Source of the DNA: an uncultured Bacilli bacterium
Lineage (GTDB): Bacteria; Bacillota_I; Bacilli_A; RF39; UBA660
DNA: 5,269 nt
Assembly (NCBI GenBank): GCA_949280095.1
Contig: CASDHD010000076.1
Coordinates: 1 to 5,269 of the forward strand
Direction of reading: 5' to 3'
Each line of letters starts with the position of its first letter. The first letter of the stretch is position 1. Shown one piece after another: positions 5,261-5,269 of the stretch. The translations under genes and the position numbers were made by a program. The notes below the pieces were generated by a model. It was not told where the DNA came from and ran no database searches. It saw nothing but the letters and a program-made list of their open reading frames with translations.

Positions 5261-5269
5261 CTATTTACC
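5261..5269 (-). CDS. Last codons of the gene upstream of rpsM (perhaps rpmJ)
   Basis: On the minus strand the edge reads GGT AAA TAG, followed directly by the rpsM Shine-Dalgarno, with the TAG sharing bases with AGGAGG. In Bacillota the gene before rpsM is usually rpmJ (L36), whose end is rich in lysine and glycine, so Gly-Lys-stop is compatible. Two codons cannot prove identity or even the frame. Confidence 0.3.
   Translation of the reverse strand, partial: GK

Overview
This is an AT-rich stretch of a bacterial chromosome. Every gene I can support is on the minus strand, so the window is best read from its right end to its left. The order rpsM-rpsK-rpoA-rplQ, with no rpsD between rpsK and rpoA, the strong AGGAGG-type ribosome binding sites and a ClpC-type unfoldase point to a low-GC Gram-positive (Bacillota, probably a Bacilli-like lineage). 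The genus cannot be fixed from the sequence. Tryptophans are TGG, and a TGA sits where the antitoxin should stop, so the standard bacterial code fits and the mycoplasma code is not needed.

Right part (about 3141-5269): the end of a ribosomal protein/alpha operon. A few bases of an upstream gene (perhaps rpmJ) are followed by rpsM (S13), rpsK (S11), rpoA (RNA polymerase alpha) and rplQ (L17). They are separated by only 10-22 nt, and three of the inspected stop codons overlap the next Shine-Dalgarno. A hairpin with a GAAA loop and a U8 tract ends the operon and shares bases with the rplQ stop codon.

Middle part (about 2328-3118): a small graveyard of accessory genes. First comes a RelB/DinJ-type antitoxin that has lost its start and the first strand of its DNA-binding domain. 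Next is a YafQ-type mRNA-interferase toxin broken by two single-base frameshifts; restoring one base at each site gives a full 96-residue YafQ protein. Then comes a 64-codon piece that looks like only the C-terminal tail of a DUF4143-type AAA ATPase, carrying a 26-bp palindrome. An AT-rich terminator closes the block.

Left part (about 1-2330): one compact, divergent ClpC-type AAA+ unfoldase (718 aa). It has its own likely promoter, strong ribosome binding site and terminator. It has the usual N-domain, two ATPase modules, a short middle coiled coil and a VGF tripeptide where ClpP docks. It stands apart from ctsR-mcsA-mcsB, its usual operon partners, and one of two glutamates thought to read phospho-arginine tags is replaced.

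I see no convincing wholly new system. The points most worth a second look are the decayed toxin-antitoxin locus, its junction right behind the rplQ terminator, and the unusual ClpC.
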